A stretch of 64,000 nucleotides of DNA, taken from positions 13,413,479-13,477,478 of the forward strand of contig NC_092872.1 of NCBI RefSeq assembly GCF_028372415.1. The letters are read 5' to 3'. The notes under the pieces were generated by a model, which was not told the origin of the DNA, did not search any database, and saw only the letters and a list, made by a program, of their open reading frames with translations. This DNA comes from Notamacropus eugenii. Taxonomy: Eukaryota > Chordata > Mammalia > Diprotodontia > Macropodidae. The position numbers were made by a program, and so were the translations under genes. This document shows, one piece after another, positions 21,250 to 31,720 of this stretch. The stretch's first letter is position 1, and each line of letters begins with the position of its first letter.

Positions 21250-21375
21250 TTTTGTCCCCCTTCCAAACTATAAACTTCATGAGACCAGGGACTTAGTCTA
21301 ATCTAAATTTTCTAACGCCACTGCCTACAGTTTTAACTGCATTTTCTATGCAGCAGGTGTTTAACAAATGTTTGT
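21250..21375 (+). mobile_element. L2 3' end relic in intron 3
   Basis: 'ccttccaaactataaacttc', 'gagaccagggacttagtct' and 'gcaggtgtttaacaaatgtt' follow the L2 3' consensus order. Copy C has the equivalent at about 47625-47725. Confidence 0.55.
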
Positions 21376-21811
21376 CATACTGGGTTGTACTCTCTACTTC
21401 AAGACAGTTCAAATCCTCCTTCTTCCCCAAACCTTCCAGCCCACACCTCTGTTTTCATCCTTTGGACTCCTATCTATTTTGTCTGTAATGATCATCCAGC
21501 CCTTCACATTTCCGGGTTTCTTACTGCGTATGAGATTTGGTACAAGAAATTATTTGGTCCAACACCCTCATTTGACAGATGAGGAAACTGAGGGCTTAGA
21601 AAAAGTTAAATGACTTGCCCAAAGTAATCCAGACAATCAGTGGCATATGCGGGAATCAAACCCAGGTTTAGTGTTCACCACCAAAACACATTTGTTAATT
21701 GATTAATTATAGCTGATGATTTGAGCATTTTCCCAATTGCCCCTTCCCTATCCCTATTGGACTGCTCTACTTGCTGCTCTAGGGCCAAGAATGGCATCGG
21801 GGACCACTTAC

Positions 21812-21901
21812 CGCCCGACTTGCTAGGGGCACACATTTGACCCACACGTTAGCTTCCTCCTCATTGATGGCCTTGATTACTCCCTGACAGTATTTCTCCT
21901 T
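21812..21901 (-). CDS. CATH: copy B exon 3 (second half of cathelin domain)
   Basis: 30 codons between acceptor TCTCTGCAG and the strong donor GTAAGT. It encodes KEKYCQGVIKAINEEE, then VWVKCVPLASRA, with cysteines 3 and 4 of the cathelin fold. The typical mammalian exon is a little shorter (about 24-26 codons). Confidence 0.88.
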
Positions 21902-21907
21902 CTGCAG

Positions 21908-21922
21908 AGAATGGGGGGGAGG

Positions 21923-21998
<76 letters not shown>
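21908..21998. repeat. (GA)n microsatellite acting as the exon 3 polypyrimidine tract
   Basis: On the gene strand this is (CT)n followed by C-rich sequence that runs directly into CTGCAG of exon 3. Copy C has a longer version (48241-48410). Tract length is expected to be unstable. Confidence 0.9.
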
Positions 21999-22001
<3 letters not shown>

Positions 22002-22179
22002 GTATGGAAGCTTTAGGCTTCAATCACATGGGGAAAATGGGAAATACAGGGTCCACACATGCTCCACTCCTCTTTTACATCCTACCCCCAATTATAGGTC
22101 CCCAGGACTCTTGTCTCCCTGCTTACCACATTAGAATCCTATGACTTAGTGTTGGAAGGGACCTTGGGGTTCATGTAGC

Positions 22180-22340
22180 CCAGTGGTATCAGACTGAAAA
22201 AGAAATGGGGACCACTAAGTCATACTTAAGAATCCATATGGGCCTTCTATTGACAGTTATAAAATATAACTACCTATCTATTGTTTTTTTAATTTATTTT
22301 GTTAAATATTTTCAAGTTATATTTTAATCTGCTTCAGAAC
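22180..22340. mobile_element. hAT-like non-autonomous DNA transposon fragment
   Basis: It begins 'cagtggtatcagactgaaa', a diverged form of the CAGNGGTGTCAAAC-type terminus of hAT elements, followed by 'tttattttgttaaatatttt'. Related fragments lie at 25527-25700 and 51128-51310. Family assignment is from memory. Confidence 0.45.
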
Positions 22341-22424
22341 TTTCAGAGGTCTTATTACTATTACTAATATAATTGCTTATGTTAATAAATGCTGTAAGTA
22401 TTTCATTTAATGTTAAAATAGAAG

Positions 22425-22568
22425 ATGGAAAGAAGAGAAGAGAAGAGGAGAAATGAGGGGGAGAAAGGAAGAGGAGAGAGAGTAGACAGAAGGGAGAGAC
22501 TAAGACAGACAGGAAGAGACAGAGGGAAATGGAGGGAGGAGCAGAGAGAAAGAGAGACAGAGAGAGAC

Positions 22569-22609
<41 letters not shown>

Positions 22610-22624
22610 GAGAGAGAGAGAGAG

Positions 22625-22711
<87 letters not shown>

Positions 22712-22745
22712 AGGAGGCAGGGAGGAGGCAGGCAGAGGGAGAAAG
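22425..22745. repeat. long purine-rich (GA)n tract in intron 2
   Basis: About 320 bp of almost pure purine on the plus strand, with a core (GA)n at about 22593-22706. The long open frames over it, rich in Arg/Glu or Leu/Ser, are artefacts of the repeat. Confidence 0.95.
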
Positions 22746-22818
22746 AAGTGAGTTTGGAGGGAAGGCAGGGGAAGCGGAGAGGGGATTCGAAAGGGTGGAG
22801 GAGAAATGTGACTCTTAC

Positions 22819-22926
22819 CCCATTTTTTTTGAAGGCACATGTGATAGGGGTGAGGTTTTCTGTCGTCTGGCAGTTGGTCTCTTTGGCAGTAAAACTCAGA
22901 TAGTGCGGTTCTCTGGACGTGTTGTT
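22819..22926 (-). CDS. CATH: copy B exon 2 (cathelin domain)
   Basis: 108 bp, equal to the usual cathelicidin exon 2. Acceptor GGTGTCTAG, donor GGG|GTAAGA. It encodes NNTSREPHYLSFTAKETNC, then QTTENLTPITC and AFKKNG. This aligns with the family pattern (SFTVKETVC...C.FKENG), including cysteines 1 and 2. Confidence 0.9.
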
Positions 22927-23639
22927 CTAGACACCAGGAGGAGAACAATTCAAGGCATTTGTCAGCTGTCTCCAAGTCCCCTTTTACCCTCACAATGTTA
23001 CAGTAGGGAAGGGGTAGGTACTCAGTCTGCTCTCTTGAGAAGCTCATTGAACTATGGGACTCAGGTTCTAATGTCTGCTCTGTCTCTTCATATGTTTAAG
23101 ACCTTCAACAAGTCACGGACCCAGATTTAGGAGCGTCCTCAGAGGTGATTTAAGCCAAACTGCAGAGAAACATCCTCTGCAGCCTCCCTGAGCAGAGGCC
23201 AGTCTGCTTCTGCTTGAAGACTGCCAGTGCTGGGAGAGTTTATTAGCCAGTTTTTCCTCATTTCCTTTTTTTCCCCGTATCTCAGTATCCTCGTCTATAA
23301 ATGGGAGGAGGGCATAATACAAAGAGTTTTGTCCCCTAAATTTGGGTCCAGCTGTGGCTGGAGGTGGGGATGGGGTGGCCTCCTCTTAGGGAGAGGTCCT
23401 CTGCCCCAGGCGCTGAAGGTGCTCAGGCTGGGGTTGCATGTTGGGTGGGTGTGGGAAGGAGGTAGCAGGTTGGGGTGGGGATCCCCAGGCACTGATACCC
23501 ATCCTGCTGCGGTGCCCTAAGCCCCTGTAACTTAGGAAGGGTAGAGCCCTGGAGAGGGTGGAGCCACCCCAGCTCCCCTGGGGAGGGAATGGGCTGCATA
23601 AACTAATCCGGCCACTCAGGGAAGTGAGAACTGTCTGTA

Positions 23640-23710
23640 ATCTCTACCAGCACTTAGCGTGGTGCCTGACACACAGTAGGTGCTGAATAAAAGTTTCTTA
23701 ATTTGACCTG
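23640..23710 (+). mobile_element. L2 tail relic in intron 1
   Basis: 'cagcacttagcgtggtgcct', 'acacacagtaggtgctgaat' and 'aaaagtttctta' match the L2 3' end. Copy C has the same relic at 49355-49415. Confidence 0.65.
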
Positions 23711-24384
23711 ATTGGGTTGTTATAGAAGGGAACATATCTTAAAAAGTAAAAAAGAACTTGCACAAGAACCTATTACCAATCTGTGCCTGAGTGGGGACTA
23801 GAATCTGCCATTGGGAATTATGCTAATAGAGGCCACTGGAGAAGGGCCCATAGCCACCTTCCACTTTCTATGATTTGCTGCCTTCCCACCCTGAGATGGA
23901 CAATTAAGGAATTAAACTGGATTCACCAGGCAGCTGCTATGTAGGAGAAAGATCACTAGGCCCTGATGGAAGAGTAAATCTTGGTTCTTTCCCATAACGC
24001 CTGAATATCCACCATCTTGGCTTCAGTTTTCTCATCTGTAAAAGGAAAGCCTCAGACTAGAAGATCTCTGAGGTTGCTTCTAGCTCTAGCCTCTCTGAGT
24101 CACTAAATTTGTAGTCAGGAGACTTGTGTTCAAATGTTGGATCTCTTCATTACTACCTGCATGACCATTGAGTACTTTAAGTTTCCTCTCTGTAAAGCAG
24201 GGGTCCTGATCCCAGTCTATTGCTCATATCTCAGGGGTTACATTAGGAGGGCAGGTAAATGCAAGGTATCTTGTCAAGAGGGAAACACTATAGAAAAAAG
24301 TAACAATTATTCTTATTTCCAGATCAGGGACTCTGCCTCTATTCCATTTTGTATCTTACAGTACAAAAGAACTGGTCAGTGACT

Positions 24385-24535
24385 TTGGAATCTGAGAACC
24401 TGGGGTTCAAATTCCACTTCTAATGCTTATCTGAGTGACCCAATATGTCATTTGAGCTTTTTGGAACTCAGTTTCCTTGTCTGTAAAATAAAGGGGATTG
24501 GGCTAGAGCAAGAGATGTGTCTCATAGGCCTCTTT
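24385..24535 (+). mobile_element. MIR relic in intron 1
   Basis: 'ggggttcaaattccacttct', 'ctcagtttccttgtctgtaa' and 'aataaaggggattgggctag' are MIR landmarks in sense order. The equivalent in copy C is at 50080-50235. Confidence 0.65.
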
Positions 24536-24810
24536 GACAGTTTAGGGAAGCCTATGGTATCCTTCTGAGAAAAATATTTTTAAATGCACAAAATAAACTA
24601 CATAAGATTACAAAGGAAATCCAAGGTCAGTGAACATATTGTTTTTCTCATTCAAATTTATAGACTCCCTGAAATCTATCCCTGACCACCCTCTCCCCTA
24701 AGAATCCCTTTAAGGTCCCCTCTATCCCTAGACCTGTAATCATGGAACTCTGTGCCAGAGTCCAGTTCCCAGTTCCCAGTTCTCTCTTCTTGTTCCTCCC
24801 AAGTACTCAC

Positions 24811-24990
24811 CCAGTGAGGCTGGGGCTCAGCTGCAGTTAACCAAAAGGAATTTGTCTCGTTAGTCTCTTCATTGAAATATGTGACAGCAATTGTTAGGGC
24901 GTCAAAATAAGACAGTCCTTGGTTGTTAGTAGCTTTAACCTCAATCAGTCCCAGAAAGAGCAGAGGAAGCATGATCCTGAAGTCTGTCAT
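24811..24990 (-). CDS. CATH: copy B exon 1 (signal peptide and cathelin N-terminus)
   Basis: 60 codons from ATG at 24990 to the donor TGG|GTGAGT. It encodes a signal peptide (MTDFRIMLPLLFLGLIEVKA), then LSYFDALTIAVTYFNEETNE, equivalent to the LSYREAVLRAVDxFNExS block that defines cathelin exon 1. The start is fixed by homology and by a TATA box 48 nt upstream. Confidence 0.92.
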
Positions 24991-25031
24991 TTTTCTTCTT
25001 TGGCCAATAACCCTTCTTTCGCTAGGGTCTA

Positions 25032-25038
25032 ATTTATA
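25032..25038 (-). promoter_or_regulatory. CATH: TATA box, copy B
   Basis: The gene strand reads GGATATAAATTAG with TATAAAT starting 48 nt before the ATG. Copy C has TATAAATA at the identical 48-nt spacing, which implies a very short 5' UTR. Confidence 0.75.
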
Positions 25039-25070
25039 TCCTTAGAAATTTAGCCCTGGGGGATGAGCCT

Positions 25071-25080
25071 GGGATTCCCC
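25071..25080. promoter_or_regulatory. CATH: NF-kB-like site upstream of copy B
   Basis: GGGATTCCCC fits the NF-kB consensus GGGRNNYYCC and lies about 35 bp upstream of the TATA box. It is not present at the aligned place in copy C. Function is inferred from the motif only. Confidence 0.4.
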
Positions 25081-25289
25081 AATGGCTTTTAAAATCATTT
25101 CAACTGAAGAATCTCCTCTTTCTACAGATGCTGATAGGAAGGGCACCAAAGAAGATATTCGTGGATTATTCTCCAATGTACACCACCTCTTTCCCTCCAA
25201 GCCATTTCAAGAAGGCATTCAAGATATTTGGGGCTGTTAACAATTCACAGGAGAAGATCCTTATCTCCTAGAATGAGATGTATTTATGA

Positions 25290-25870
25290 AGGTGGAAGAG
25301 TTGGCTCATAGGATCATAGATTTAACCCTGAAATAGACTGCACAGGTCATTAAGTCTACCACTCATTCTTTTTTCAGATGAACAAGCTGAGACTTGGAGA
25401 GGCCAAGAGACTTGCTCAAGAATATGTAGGTAGTAAATAGTAGAAACAGGTTTCAAACCCAGGTCCTTCAAGCCCAGTGGTTTTCCTATTGTACCAGAAT
25501 GCTTTTTGCTCTCATTTTCTAGATCATTGGTGTCAGCCCTGGTAAAGATCTCAGCCTGCTGCGTATTGAATTAGAAAAATATATAATAATATTAACTATG
25601 TTGTAGTGTATTTTTTTTATTTTGTTAAATATTTACCATTTGCATTTTAATCTGGTTTCCCCAGCACTGTTGTGAACTTCATTGGACCTCTGTTATAGAT
25701 CATAGACAATCTTCAATTTAAAGGGGGAAGGGACCTTCAAGGTCATCCAACCCAACTCCCTCTTTTTACAAATGAGACCACTGAGAACCATAGAGGGTGA
25801 GTGACTTGCCCAAAGCTGAACAGCTCATAAGGGGTCGAGCTGGGATTTGACATTGTTTTTCTCCATTTCT
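25290..25870. mobile_element. MIR-type relics and hAT-like fragment
   Basis: 25290-25495 is an antisense MIR-type SINE ('gacttggagaggccaagaga', 'aaacccaggtccttcaagcc'). 25527-25700 resembles a hAT-like fragment. 25710-25860 is another MIR-type relic ('gtgacttgcccaaagctgaa'). The set recurs in unit C at 50920-51485. Confidence 0.55.
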
Positions 25871-26284
25871 CCCCCCACAGAGTAGAAAGATTGACTGGGG
25901 AGTGGAAAGAATCTCTGGGCTTGAAACCATCTCTGCTCTCAAAGACTGAAAATAGAAATATTTATATCAAATCTAGTGAGAAATAAATAACACGTATACA
26001 AAGTATTTAAACACAGAGTGGTTTTGCTAGTGCATGCAAAGGTGCGCTAACAGCCAGGCAATTGGGAAAGCCTTCATTCTTTGAGAAAACAGAGGGATTT
26101 GGAGCCAGAGAGGAAGGACTTGGGTTCTAATTCAGACTCTAGTAGTTGTACAGCCTTGGGCAAATCATTGATCCTCTCTGGGCCTCAGTTTACTTTGCTA
26201 AACATAAAACTTATGTGGGAGTCTTCCGACTCCAGATACAGCTTGCTTTTCTACCAGACCACACTCCTTAAGGGATGAGACCTT

Positions 26285-26745
26285 TCACAATGAAGTTAGC
26301 ATTTATAACACATAGCATTTTGCAGTGCTTTAAGATTTGCCAAACACTTCTCAAATATTGTCTCATGTGATTGTCACTACAACCCTATGAAGTAGGTGAC
26401 ATTATTATCCTCATTTTATAGATGAGGAAACTGAGGCAGGCAGAGGTTAAGCAACTTGCTCAGTCACACAGCTAGTAAGTGTTTGAGGCTAGATTTTAAT
26501 TTTAGTCTTAATGGTTCTAGGCCTTTAGTGCTCTCAGTTCCAAACTACTTTGTGTTTAACTATTTTGTGCATGTTTGTATTTCTTTCTCCTGTGCTTATG
26601 GTATATAGAGTAATATACTTACTTGTTGCCTTTCCTATTAGAATGTAACCTCATTTTGAGTTTCATACTTGGAACTTGGATCAGAAGTGCCTAGCCCAGT
26701 GCCTGACATGCAGTAGACATGATACATAATTGTTGACTTATTTAT
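26285..26745. mobile_element. MIR3-like SINE and L2 tail
   Basis: 26285-26545 antisense MIR-type ('cactacaaccctatgaagta', 'atagatgaggaaactgaggc', 'cacacagctagtaagtg'). 26636-26745 L2 3' end in sense ('gtgcctagcccagtgcctga'). Both recur at 39740-40195 and 51900-52360. Confidence 0.65.
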
Positions 26746-27129
26746 TGACTGATTAAAGATAACAGGCTCAGAGAGGTTAGATCATTTGCTCAAGATCTCT
26801 CACCTGTCAGAGGCATGTTGATTCATCCATAGTATTCAGGGCATAGGTTTGGGCTGAGGCAGAAAGTGATCATTTTTATGGAAGTCCGGTAGAGAAATAA
26901 GAGAGAAGGCTGAAAAGTAGAAGTAGATCTAGGGCTTAAGTGATCAGGGCTTTGCTAATAATGGTGGGTGATTGTGGAGGAGGTATAGTGTCTAGGGGCA
27001 GGGTGCTTTGAAGCCGCATCCTTCCTCTTCCAGTCAACCTGCTAGAAAAGGGAGGAGATGGAGGTTCCAGGTGCCTGATCGGTCCCCCAGTTTCTTTCCT
27101 TTCAATATGACTGGGACAACTCATTTGGT

Positions 27130-27850
27130 ACTTTTAAGTCCAGAGATGAGGCAATTCCCAAAGGTCTCAGCTTCCTACTTTGTCCTGGTGGATATGTACA
27201 ACTTTCACTAGATTCTTCTGGAGAGAGATGTAAGAAAGGCAGAAATGACAAGATTTGCCAACAGATTGGATAAGGGGGATGAGAGAGAATGAATAATGCC
27301 TAAGTTGTAAGCCTGGATGACTGGGAGAATGACGGTGCCCTTGACAATAACAGGGATGTTGGGAAGATAGGAGGGTTTTGGGGACAAGATAATGAGTTCA
27401 TTTCTGCATATGATGCATTTTGGATGTCTACCTGACATCCAGTTTAGATATCTAATAAAAAATTGGAAATGTGATACTGGAGGTAACCTATATGAAGACA
27501 GTTAATGATAAGGATAGGATTCTGAGGTTAGAAGGAAATCCTCTCCCTCAAATTTGGGGTTTGTTTGTTAGTTTTTTATTCTCTATTGCAGATGCCAGCT
27601 TAACCTGGGATTACCTAGAGGTATATTTGGATCAACAGATAGCAGTGATGGTTTGAGGAAATCCTGGGCCTGACTCCACTGAAATTGAAACAAAACTGAA
27701 CCATTTCTGTCAAGAAATTAGCATGGGGATGCCCCCTAGTTTGAAGTGAATTGCTTAGGGTGTAGTCTCTTGAGTGTGACCCTTTCCCTGGCAGGGGAAG
27801 GGAAAAGGGATATTTGGTAGCCCCTTTGGTGAGTCTCCACATTCTTTGTT
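27130..27850. other. conserved upstream block, no gene
   Basis: 27130-27480 ('gacaataacagggatgttgg', 'gatgtctacctgacatccag') recurs at 40560-40930 and 52700-53050. It resembles a dispersed mammalian repeat that I cannot name. 27460-27850 recurs at 54390-54780 and 57945-58330. No exon or conserved reading frame is visible. Confidence 0.5.
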
Positions 27851-28033
27851 GTCTTTTTACTTTTTACCCTATCAACTCTTTAGAAAATTGAAATTTTATT
27901 ATGTTTTCATGAAGATTCATCTTCTCCCCTCTTCACCTCACCCCAATTCCCACTGAGAAAGCAAGAAAACAAAACCTCTATTAGAAACATGTATAGTTAA
28001 GCAAAACAAATTTATACCTTTGTACTGTCCATA

Positions 28034-28035
28034 TG

Positions 28036-28071
<36 letters not shown>

Positions 28072-28085
28072 CAAATGTATATGTA
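28034..28085. repeat. (TA)n microsatellite
   Basis: Alternating TATA stretches with occasional G, about 50 bp. A related 'tatatacatgtacatatata' stretch lies at 58499-58520. Confidence 0.9.
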
Positions 28086-28427
28086 TATGTATGTAGATAA
28101 ATATCTGCACTCTGATTCTATCACCTGTCTATCACAAGGTGGGTGCCTGTTGCATCACTCATCCTATAGAATCATGCTTGGTCATTGTGCTGATTAGAGT
28201 TCCTCACACTTTCAAATTTGGATCATCTTTAAAGTATTATTGCTGTTGTCTAAATTGTTCTCCTGGTTTCGCTTGCTTTACTGTACATTAGTTCATACAA
28301 GTCTTTTCAGGTTTCTCTGAAACCATCCCATTCTCACAGCACAGTTATATTCCAAAACTTGTTCAAGCCATTGTTCAACTGATGGGTACCCCCTCAGTTT
28401 TCAAGTCTTTGCTAGTTTAAAAAGAGC

Positions 28428-29008
28428 TACTCTACTCATTTTGTGGTGGCAAAGCATTGAAAATTGAGGGGATGTCCATCAATTGGTAAATGGTTGAACA
28501 AGTTATGGTATATGATTGTGATGGGATACAGTTGTGCTATAAGAAATAATGAGCAGGATGCTCTCAGAAAACCTGGGAAGACTTACATGAACTGATGCAA
28601 AGTGAAATGAACAGAACTAGGAGAACACTGTATACAGTAACAGCAATATTGTGTGATGATCAGCTGTGAAAGACTTAGATAATTCTGAAGAAGTTATGAT
28701 AAAAAATGCCATTCACTTTCAAAGAAAGAAGTGATGGAAGTCTGCACACTGAAGAATACTTTTTTTGAAGAGTACTTTTTTAAACTCTCTTTTTCTTTTT
28801 TGTGCTTGTTTTCTTTTACAACCTGACTAATAGAAATATGTTTCGCATGATTATACATGTGTAATCTGTATCAAATTGCTTGTTTCCTCAAGGAGAGGGT
28901 AGGAGAGAAAGGGAGGGAGAGAGTTTGCAACTCAAACTTAAAAAAAAATAATAAGGTTGACAACTATTTTTACATGAAATTGGGAAAAAATAAAAAAATA
29001 AATTTTTT
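28428..29008 (+). mobile_element. 5'-truncated L1 nested in the old L1
   Basis: It encodes a decayed C-terminus of ORF2 (the 'CPSIxEWLxKLWYM...MGYY' block, cleaner in the twin copy at 58880-59480), then the 3' UTR and an A-rich tail. Near-identical flanks 'aaaaagagct' and 'aaaagaggca' are its target duplication. Confidence 0.75.
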
Positions 29009-29379
29009 AAAAAAGAGGCACCTTAAATATTTTTGCATGTATGGATCCTTTTCCTTTTTCCTTCACTTTCTTTGGAGCAGTCTAGATCTAGTTTTGGTAC
29101 CTCTGTTTCAAAGGGTATACACAGCTGAATACTTCTGGGGTCTAATTCCAAACTTCCTTCTAGAATGTCTGGTTCAGTTCAAAGTCCCAACAACATTGAT
29201 GGATCTGATTTTGGCAACATTCATCTTTCACCTTTTTGGCTAACTTTGCCAGTCTAATGAATGTGGTTTTAATTTGCCTTTCTCTAATTATTTATTATTA
29301 ATGATTTAGAGCATCCTGTTTCATATTCCTCTTGATAGCTTGGATATTTTCCTCTGAAAGTGCTTGTTTATGTCCTTAG

Positions 29380-29566
29380 GGGGAACTAGGTGGTGAAGCA
29401 GATTAAGCTTGGGTCTGTAGTCACAAGACAGATTCTGCCTCAGACATCTACTAACTATTTGATTCTGGGTAAGTGACTTCACCTCTGTTTGCCTCATTTT
29501 CCTTAAATGTAAAATGAGGATAACAAGAGCACCTATCTGCCAAGATTGTTGAGAAGATCAAACTGC
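29380..29566 (+). mobile_element. marsupial tRNA-derived SINE
   Basis: Sense head 'ggaactaggtggtgaagcag', then 'ctgcctcagacatctactaa' and 'ttgcctcattttccttaaat'. Moderately diverged. Confidence 0.7.
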
Positions 29567-30270
29567 CTGTTCATATCATCTGACCATTTGCCAATTGTGT
29601 AAAAGCTGTTTTTCTTATAAATTTGAGTCATTTACTTAAAAATGAGATCTTTATTAAAGCAACTAGATCCAAAGATTTTTTTCTATTTATCTGCTTGCCA
29701 TCTAATTTAGGTGCCTTGTTTTATTTTTATCTGTGAAAAAAGTTTAATTTTATGTATTTGCATCAAAATTATCTATTTTTATCTTCTGTGATGCTCTTTC
29801 TTGGTAATGAACTCTTCCCCTACCCATGGATCTGATGGGCAATTTATTCCATGCACTACTAATTTGCTTCTGATTTCAGTCTTCATGACTAAATCATATA
29901 CCCATTTGGAGCTTTTCTTGGTATAGTGTTTACTCTATACATAGCTTCTGCCAGCTTGCTTAAGGCAGAGTTCCGAATTGGTCTCCAGAATTGTGGGATG
30001 AATTTACAACTCATAAATCCCTCTGGTCATAGTGTATAATCTTTGTGAGATGTTGTTACAGACTCCTTCCTGAGAGTTTTGCAACAATGTTCATTAGGTA
30101 TGTTGTTCTCTAAATTTCCACCCCTCTGTTTTAACTTTCTCTTATCTAGGTATCAAGACGATATTTGTATTATGTTAATACCCTTCTTTCTCAGTTTTTG
30201 AAAGTGTATGTCATATTGAAATGAACTATTCTTTAAATATTTGATAGAATTTACTTATAAATTCACCTCG

Positions 30271-30625
<355 letters not shown>

Positions 30626-30835
30626 TTTGGGCTTATTCAATTTCTTTTACTCAAATTGGGCCAAATCCATATTTTTTATTTTCATAGTCATCTATTTCAT
30701 TTAGTTTTTAATTTTATTGACATTCAACTGATGAAAATAGTCCCTAACAATTTATTTTATTCTTCGTTGTTTGTGAATTCATCTTTTTCATTCTTAACAT
30801 TGGTAATTGTGTCTACCTTATTTTTTAATCAAATT

Positions 30836-31083
30836 TTGTTGCTTTTCAGTTGTATCTGACTCTTTATGATCCCATCTGGGGTTTCCTTGGCAAAGGTAAT
30901 AAAGTGGTTTGCCATTTCCTTCTTCAGTTCATTTTACACATGAGGAAACTGAGGCAAACAGAGGTAAGTGACTTGGCCAGGGTCACTCAGGTAAATAAAT
31001 GTCTGAGACCAGATTTTAATTCAGGAAGATGAGTCATCCTGATTCCAGGACTGCTCCTCTATACCCTCTTCCACCTAGCTGTT
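30836..31083 (-). mobile_element. tRNA-derived SINE, antisense
   Basis: 'ttgtatctgactctttatga', 'catgaggaaactgaggcaaa', 'ggccagggtcactcaggtaa' and 'cttccacctagctg' are its landmarks. Equivalent copies lie at 41982-42228 and 59893-60146, so it predates the duplications. Confidence 0.8.
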
Positions 31084-31720
31084 TTCCAAATTAAGTTAGT
31101 TAGAATTTTATTGTTTTAATTTTTTTAACCACCTCCTAATTTTATTTATGGATTCAGTGGTTGTTTTGCTTTCAATTTTCTTAATTTCTTCTTTAATTAT
31201 CAGGATTTCTATTATGCTATTTACTCTCATTTTTAAATTTATTTTTTCCAGTGGTTGTTTTTTGAGTTACATGTTCAATTCAGTAATGTTTTTTTTCTTT
31301 TTATTGATGAAAATGCCTAGATATATAAATTATCTCCTCAGCAATGTTTTGGCTGTATCCTCCAAATTTTTACATTGTTGCCATTATCTTTGATGAAATT
31401 ATTGATCATTTCTATGATTTGTTTTTTACCTGATCCATGTGTAGAATGGAATTATTCAGTCTCCAATTAATTTTTTTTGTTACACAAAAGAAAATGGTCT
31501 ACTTCATTCTGTGATTCATTTCCATAGTTCTTTCTCTGAATGTGGAAGGCATTTTGCCTCAAAAGTTCATTGGGAATTTTTAGGTCCTTGAATTATTATG
31601 AAGGACCAAATCAACCAGAAAAAGTCCTTGCACACTGTGGTTGTTGCTGTGTACAAAGTTCTCCTGGTTCTGCTTCTGCCACTTAGCATGAGTTCATACA
31701 AGAGTTTCCAGGCCCCTCTG

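Larger units (their letters stand above)
19875..24990 (-). pseudogene. CATH: cathelicidin copy B, four exons, TGA before the peptide
   Basis: Cathelicidins are secreted, granule-stored precursors. The cathelin domain is removed to free a membrane-active antimicrobial peptide. Here all four exons are present with GT-AG borders: 24811-24990, 22819-22926, 21812-21901 and 20121-20255 (60, 36, 30 and 44 codons), all in phase 0 as in the family. Residues 1-20 form a hydrophobic signal peptide (MLPLLFLGLIEVKA). The cathelin domain keeps four cysteines at 79, 90, 101 and 119; the first pair spacing (ten residues between) equals that of mammalian cathelicidins, and SFTAKET aligns with the family motif SFTVKET. 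Codon 3 of exon 4 is TGA where copies A, C and D have CGA, so translation should end at residue 128, before the peptide. The would-be peptide is also anionic (about -2). It is therefore either a pseudogene or a cathelin-only product. A TATA box and AATAAA are present. Confidence 0.85.

Noticed and set aside
21908-22745. CRISPR-like or satellite array
   Set aside because: It is a simple dinucleotide repeat with no spacers.
22425-22903. Arg-Glu-rich plus-strand open frames
   Set aside because: These are translations of the purine microsatellite on the strand opposite to the gene.
22403-23047. Long minus-strand open frame over the copy B exon 2 region with a Ser-Leu-rich middle
   Set aside because: Most of it is (GA)n repeat translated as Ser-Leu. 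Its cathelin-like N-terminal part is in the wrong frame; the true exon 2 is 22819-22926 in another frame.
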